A stretch of 24,215 nt of DNA from an uncultured Ruminococcus sp. (GTDB lineage Bacteria > Bacillota > Clostridia > Oscillospirales > Ruminococcaceae). The notes under the pieces were generated by a model that was not told where the DNA came from, did no database searches, and saw only the letters and a program-made list of their open reading frames with translations. Each line of letters begins with the position of its first letter. Within the stretch, counting starts at the first letter, position 1. Made by a program: the position numbers and the translations under genes. Below, piece after piece: positions 21,793-24,215 of the stretch. The stretch spans positions 1 through 24,215 of the forward strand of contig CAMNMO010000006.1 in NCBI GenBank assembly GCA_946544695.1, read 5' to 3'.

Positions 21793-23082
21793 TTGGAGAA
21801 GTTCTTTATCAGGGGCGGTATACCCCTTAACGGCACAGTGTATGTCAGCGGCGCTAAAAATGCGGCTGTGGCACTGGTCGCTGCAACTATTCTTTGCGAT
21901 GAACCCTGTACGCTTGAAAACGTCCCCGCTATCAGTGATATCACAAAATGTCTGGATATACTGAAAAGTATGGGCGCTGTGGTAAAAATGGAAAAGGAAG
22001 GTGTCATCTTTATCGACACCCGCACCATCAACACCACCCGTGTGCCCTACAAGCAGGCTGAGACGATGAGAGCGTCAAGTTATTTTCTGGGCACTCTGCT
22101 GGGCAGGTTCCATGAGGCTTTCGTGCCCATGCCGGGCGGCTGCTATCTGGGTGACAGACCCATCGACCAGCACCTGAAAGCTTTCAAGGCACTGGGCGCC
22201 ACCGATGAAGTGGTACGTGGTGCGAATTACGTGAAGGCTGACAAGCTGATAGGCAACCAGATATATTTTGACTTTGTAACAGTCGGCGCAACGATGAATG
22301 CCATCTTCGCAGCAGTAAAGGCGAAGGGACAGACCATCATCGAAAATGCAGCCAAAGAGCCCCATATAGTTGATGTGGCAAACTTCCTCAACTCAATGGG
22401 CGCTGATATACGTGGTGCAGGCACAGACGTCATCAAGATAAGAGGCGTTGACTATCTGCACGGCACCACCTATGCCACTATCCCCGACCAGATAGAGGCA
22501 GGCACTTATATGGTAGCTGCTGCTGCCACCAAAGGCGATGTGGTCATATCCAACGTTATCCCCAAGCACCTCGAATCCATCACTGCCAAGCTGCGCAAGT
22601 GCGGCGTGAATGTCGAGGAAAATGATGAGAGCGTGCATGTCTGGGTAGACAGCCCGCTGATAAACACCACCGTAAAAACACAGCCCCACCCGGGCTTCCC
22701 TACCGATATGCAGCCCCAGTTCTCCACCCTGCTGACAATGGCTTCGGGCACAAGCAGAGTTACCGAGGAGATATTCAACAACCGTTTCAGATACGTTGCT
22801 GAACTGCGCAAGATGGGAGCTGATATCTCCATAGAGGGCGGCAAGGTAGCCATAATACAGGGCGTTGACTGTTTGAAGGGCGCACCTGTCCAGGCGACCG
22901 ACCTGCGTGCGGGCGCTGCACTGGTAATTGCAGGCCTTGCGGCTGAGGGCATCACCGAGATAGAAAATATCCACTATATCCAGCGTGGATATGAGCGGAT
23001 AGACGAAAAGCTCCGTGAACTGGGCGCTGACATAAAGCGTGTCGTGGTACCCGATAACGAGAGTGTCGAACTCAGCAGCTGA
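21793..23082 (+). CDS. murA: UDP-N-acetylglucosamine 1-carboxyvinyltransferase MurA
   Basis: First committed step of peptidoglycan synthesis: transfers enolpyruvate from PEP to UDP-GlcNAc. The catalytic, fosfomycin-reactive cysteine is present in MPGGCYLGDRPID. The catalytic base region TDLRAGAALVIAGLAAEG and N-terminal SGAKNAAVALVAATIL are standard. I chose TTG at 21793 (MEKFFIRGGIPLNG), which gives 429 aa and the expected MurA N-terminus; AAGGAG lies 10 bases upstream. A longer frame from 21712 would add an unlikely leader. It is the only gene on this strand before the HAD gene and has its own promoter. Confidence 0.97.
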   Translation: MEKFFIRGGIPLNGTVYVSGAKNAAVALVAATILCDEPCTLENVPAISDITKCLDILKSMGAVVKMEKEGVIFIDTRTINTTRVPYKQAETMRASSYFLGTLLGRFHEAFVPMPGGCYLGDRPIDQHLKAFKALGATDEVVRGANYVKADKLIGNQIYFDFVTVGATMNAIFAAVKAKGQTIIENAAKEPHIVDVANFLNSMGADIRGAGTDVIKIRGVDYLHGTTYATIPDQIEAGTYMVAAAATKGDVVISNVIPKHLESITAKLRKCGVNVEENDESVHVWVDSPLINTTVKTQPHPGFPTDMQPQFSTLLTMASGTSRVTEEIFNNRFRYVAELRKMGADISIEGGKVAIIQGVDCLKGAPVQATDLRAGAALVIAGLAAEGITEIENIHYIQRGYERIDEKLRELGADIKRVVVPDNESVELSS

Positions 23083-23086
23083 TATG

Positions 23087-23122
23087 AAAAAAGTCCCTAT
23101 GTCATTAAGCTATGACATAGGG
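23087..23122. terminator. Bidirectional stem-loop terminator between murA and rubredoxin
   Basis: A perfect 11-bp stem, CCCTATGTCAT/ATGACATAGGG (23095-23105 with 23112-23122), loop TAAGCT. On the minus strand it is followed by six T (complement of 23087-23092), a classical end for the rubredoxin transcript. On the plus strand the following T content is weaker (ATATTGTGTTT), so it may also end murA transcription. Confidence 0.85.
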
Positions 23123-23151
23123 ATATTGTGTTTGATAAGGACCTTGCCGTA

Positions 23152-23310
23152 TCACTCAGCGGGGCTGAAATCGTCCTTGCCCACGCCGCAGAGAGGACAG
23201 ACGAAATCCTCGGGAACGTCCTCCCATGCTGTGCCTGCTGCTACGCCTGCGTCAGGTGCACCCTCTTCGGGGTCATAGATATAACCGCAGATATTGCATA
23301 CGTACTTCAT
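23152..23310 (-). CDS. Rubredoxin
   Basis: A 52-aa iron electron carrier. The iron ligands are in CNICG (C5, C8) and CPLCG (C38, C41), with typical YIYDPEEGAPDAGV and the aromatic/acidic DFVCPLCGVGKDDF core. It is too short for common ORF cut-offs and easy to miss. AAGGAGGT lies 8 bases before the ATG. It has its own promoter and terminator, so it is a single-gene unit on the strand opposite to murA. Likely role: electron donor for oxidative-stress enzymes (rubrerythrin or superoxide reductase type), encoded elsewhere. Confidence 0.97.
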   Translation of the reverse strand: MKYVCNICGYIYDPEEGAPDAGVAAGTAWEDVPEDFVCPLCGVGKDDFSPAE

Positions 23311-23340
23311 TGCAATTACCTCCTTCTTAAAATTTTAATA

Positions 23341-23369
23341 AGTATAGCATATTTTTACATGGAATGCAA
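23341..23369 (-). promoter_or_regulatory. Sigma-A-type promoter for rubredoxin
   Basis: On the minus strand: -35 TTGCAT (23364-23369), a 17-bp spacer, -10 TATACT (23341-23346). The leader is about 30 bases and carries the strong ribosome site. The same -35 and spacing occur in the ruv promoter. Confidence 0.8.
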
Positions 23370-23423
23370 GGGGCAATGCGGATATTTTTTTCATTTAACC
23401 AAACTTGAACAAGGAGTTTTCCG

Positions 23424-24215
23424 ATGCATCTATATATTTCCGACCTTGACGGCACATTACTTGACAAAAACGCCGAGATAACACAGGCTTCGGCTGATAC
23501 GCTGAACCGCCTTACCGAAAAAGGCATGCTGTTTTCAGTGGCGACAGCACGTACCTACGCTTCCGCAGGCAAGATACTTGCAGGGCTTAAACTGCGCCTG
23601 CCCATTATTCTCATGAACGGCGTGCTGATATTCGACCCCATCAACGATACCTACCTGACAGTGCACACTATCCCCGGAGAAGCACAGTCAAAAATACTGG
23701 CACTGCGCCGTGAACTGGGACTTTCGCCTTTTATGTACATGATGGAGGACGACAGGATGAGCACCGTTTACGACTGCCTTGCAAACGAGTCCATGAAACA
23801 GTTCCACGCTGAAAGGGTGCGCAAGTATTACAAGTCATTCACAAAGGCAGATAAGCTGGAGGACGTTAAGGGCAGCGTGATATATTTCTGCTTTATCGAC
23901 ACACACGAACGTCTGCTGCCGCTGAAAGAAGCCCTTGAAAACGACAGCGGGCTGGGCATGACCTTCTACCCCGATATATACGGAGATGACTGGTATCTGG
24001 AGATATTCAGTTCGGCTGCTTCAAAAAAGTCGGGCGTTGAGAGGCTGCGTGAAATGTACGGTTTTGAAAAGATAACCGCTTTCGGAGACAACCTGAACGA
24101 CCTCTCCATGTTCGCCGCCGCCGATGAATGCATAGCTGTCAGCAATGCGGCAGATGAACTTAAAGCTAAGGCTGACAAGGTAATAGGCGCAAACACCGAT
24201 GACGGCGTGGCAAGA
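23424..24215 (+). CDS. Cof-type HAD phosphatase (cut by window end)
   Basis: Haloacid-dehalogenase-superfamily phosphatase of the Cof/YbjI type (cap type C2). Motif I is DLDGTLLDKN (D7 nucleophile, D9), motif II ATARTYAS, and motif IV AFGDNLNDLSMFAAAD; a Lys near residue 197 (SSAASKKSGVERL) fits motif III. The visible 264 residues are nearly the whole protein, typical length about 270. AAGGAG lies 7 bases before the ATG. Substrates in the family include sugar phosphates and pyridoxal phosphate; not resolved here. It is divergent from the rubredoxin gene. Confidence 0.93.
   Translation, partial: MHLYISDLDGTLLDKNAEITQASADTLNRLTEKGMLFSVATARTYASAGKILAGLKLRLPIILMNGVLIFDPINDTYLTVHTIPGEAQSKILALRRELGLSPFMYMMEDDRMSTVYDCLANESMKQFHAERVRKYYKSFTKADKLEDVKGSVIYFCFIDTHERLLPLKEALENDSGLGMTFYPDIYGDDWYLEIFSSAASKKSGVERLREMYGFEKITAFGDNLNDLSMFAAADECIAVSNAADELKAKADKVIGANTDDGVAR

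Overview
The window looks like chromosomal DNA of a low-to-mid GC member of the Bacillota, most likely a Ruminococcus-like Clostridia (Oscillospiraceae). The basis is gene content and order (ruvC/ruvA/ruvB run, ecfA1-ecfA2-ecfT, YfhO, a ClpE-type unfoldase with an N-terminal zinc finger), strong AGGAGG-type ribosome sites, frequent TTG and GTG starts, and TTGnnn-17-TAtAnT promoters. The genus is inferred from general resemblance, not from a marker gene. No tRNA, rRNA, CRISPR array, phage gene or transposase was seen.

Layout: almost everything from 1 to 20986 is on the minus strand, so it is read from high to low coordinates. A well-formed promoter at 21039-21067 starts the ruv run: ruvC, a small zinc-ribbon protein, ruvA, a one-TM protein, ruvB, a membrane-anchored leucine-rich-repeat protein, a GNAT acetyltransferase and a 64-aa membrane protein, most of them overlapping or a few bases apart. 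After a hairpin come glmM, a CPBP-family membrane protease, a zinc-ribbon NUDIX hydrolase, a 91-aa protein, an HD-domain (RelA/SpoT hydrolase-like) protein and a class I rRNA-type methyltransferase. The methyltransferase reads into an array of 71/113-bp repeats (11788-12148). The repeats are followed by a broken small reading frame, an 80-aa charged helical protein, the ECF energizing module (ecfA1, ecfA2, ecfT), a YfhO membrane protein, a Cys-cluster protein, an Sm-like small protein, truA, a one-TM beta-propeller-like protein, a CvpA-family protein, an unknown protein, and the N-terminal two thirds of a Clp ATPase that leaves the window at base 1.

The right end (21000-24215) is organised differently. 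About 800 bp of AT-rich, dyad-rich DNA separates ruvC from the divergent plus-strand murA. After murA is a minus-strand rubredoxin gene (52 aa) with its own promoter and terminator, then a plus-strand Cof-type HAD phosphatase cut by the window end.

Functional themes are DNA repair (RuvABC), cell-wall precursor supply (GlmM, MurA), vitamin/metal uptake (ECF module), RNA modification (TruA, methyltransferase), proteostasis (Clp) and several uncharacterised envelope proteins. No obvious new defence or mobile system is present. The most unusual material is non-canonical: the repeat array that supplies the methyltransferase stop codon, three tiny or broken reading frames in the gaps, and the competing hairpins between ruvC and murA.
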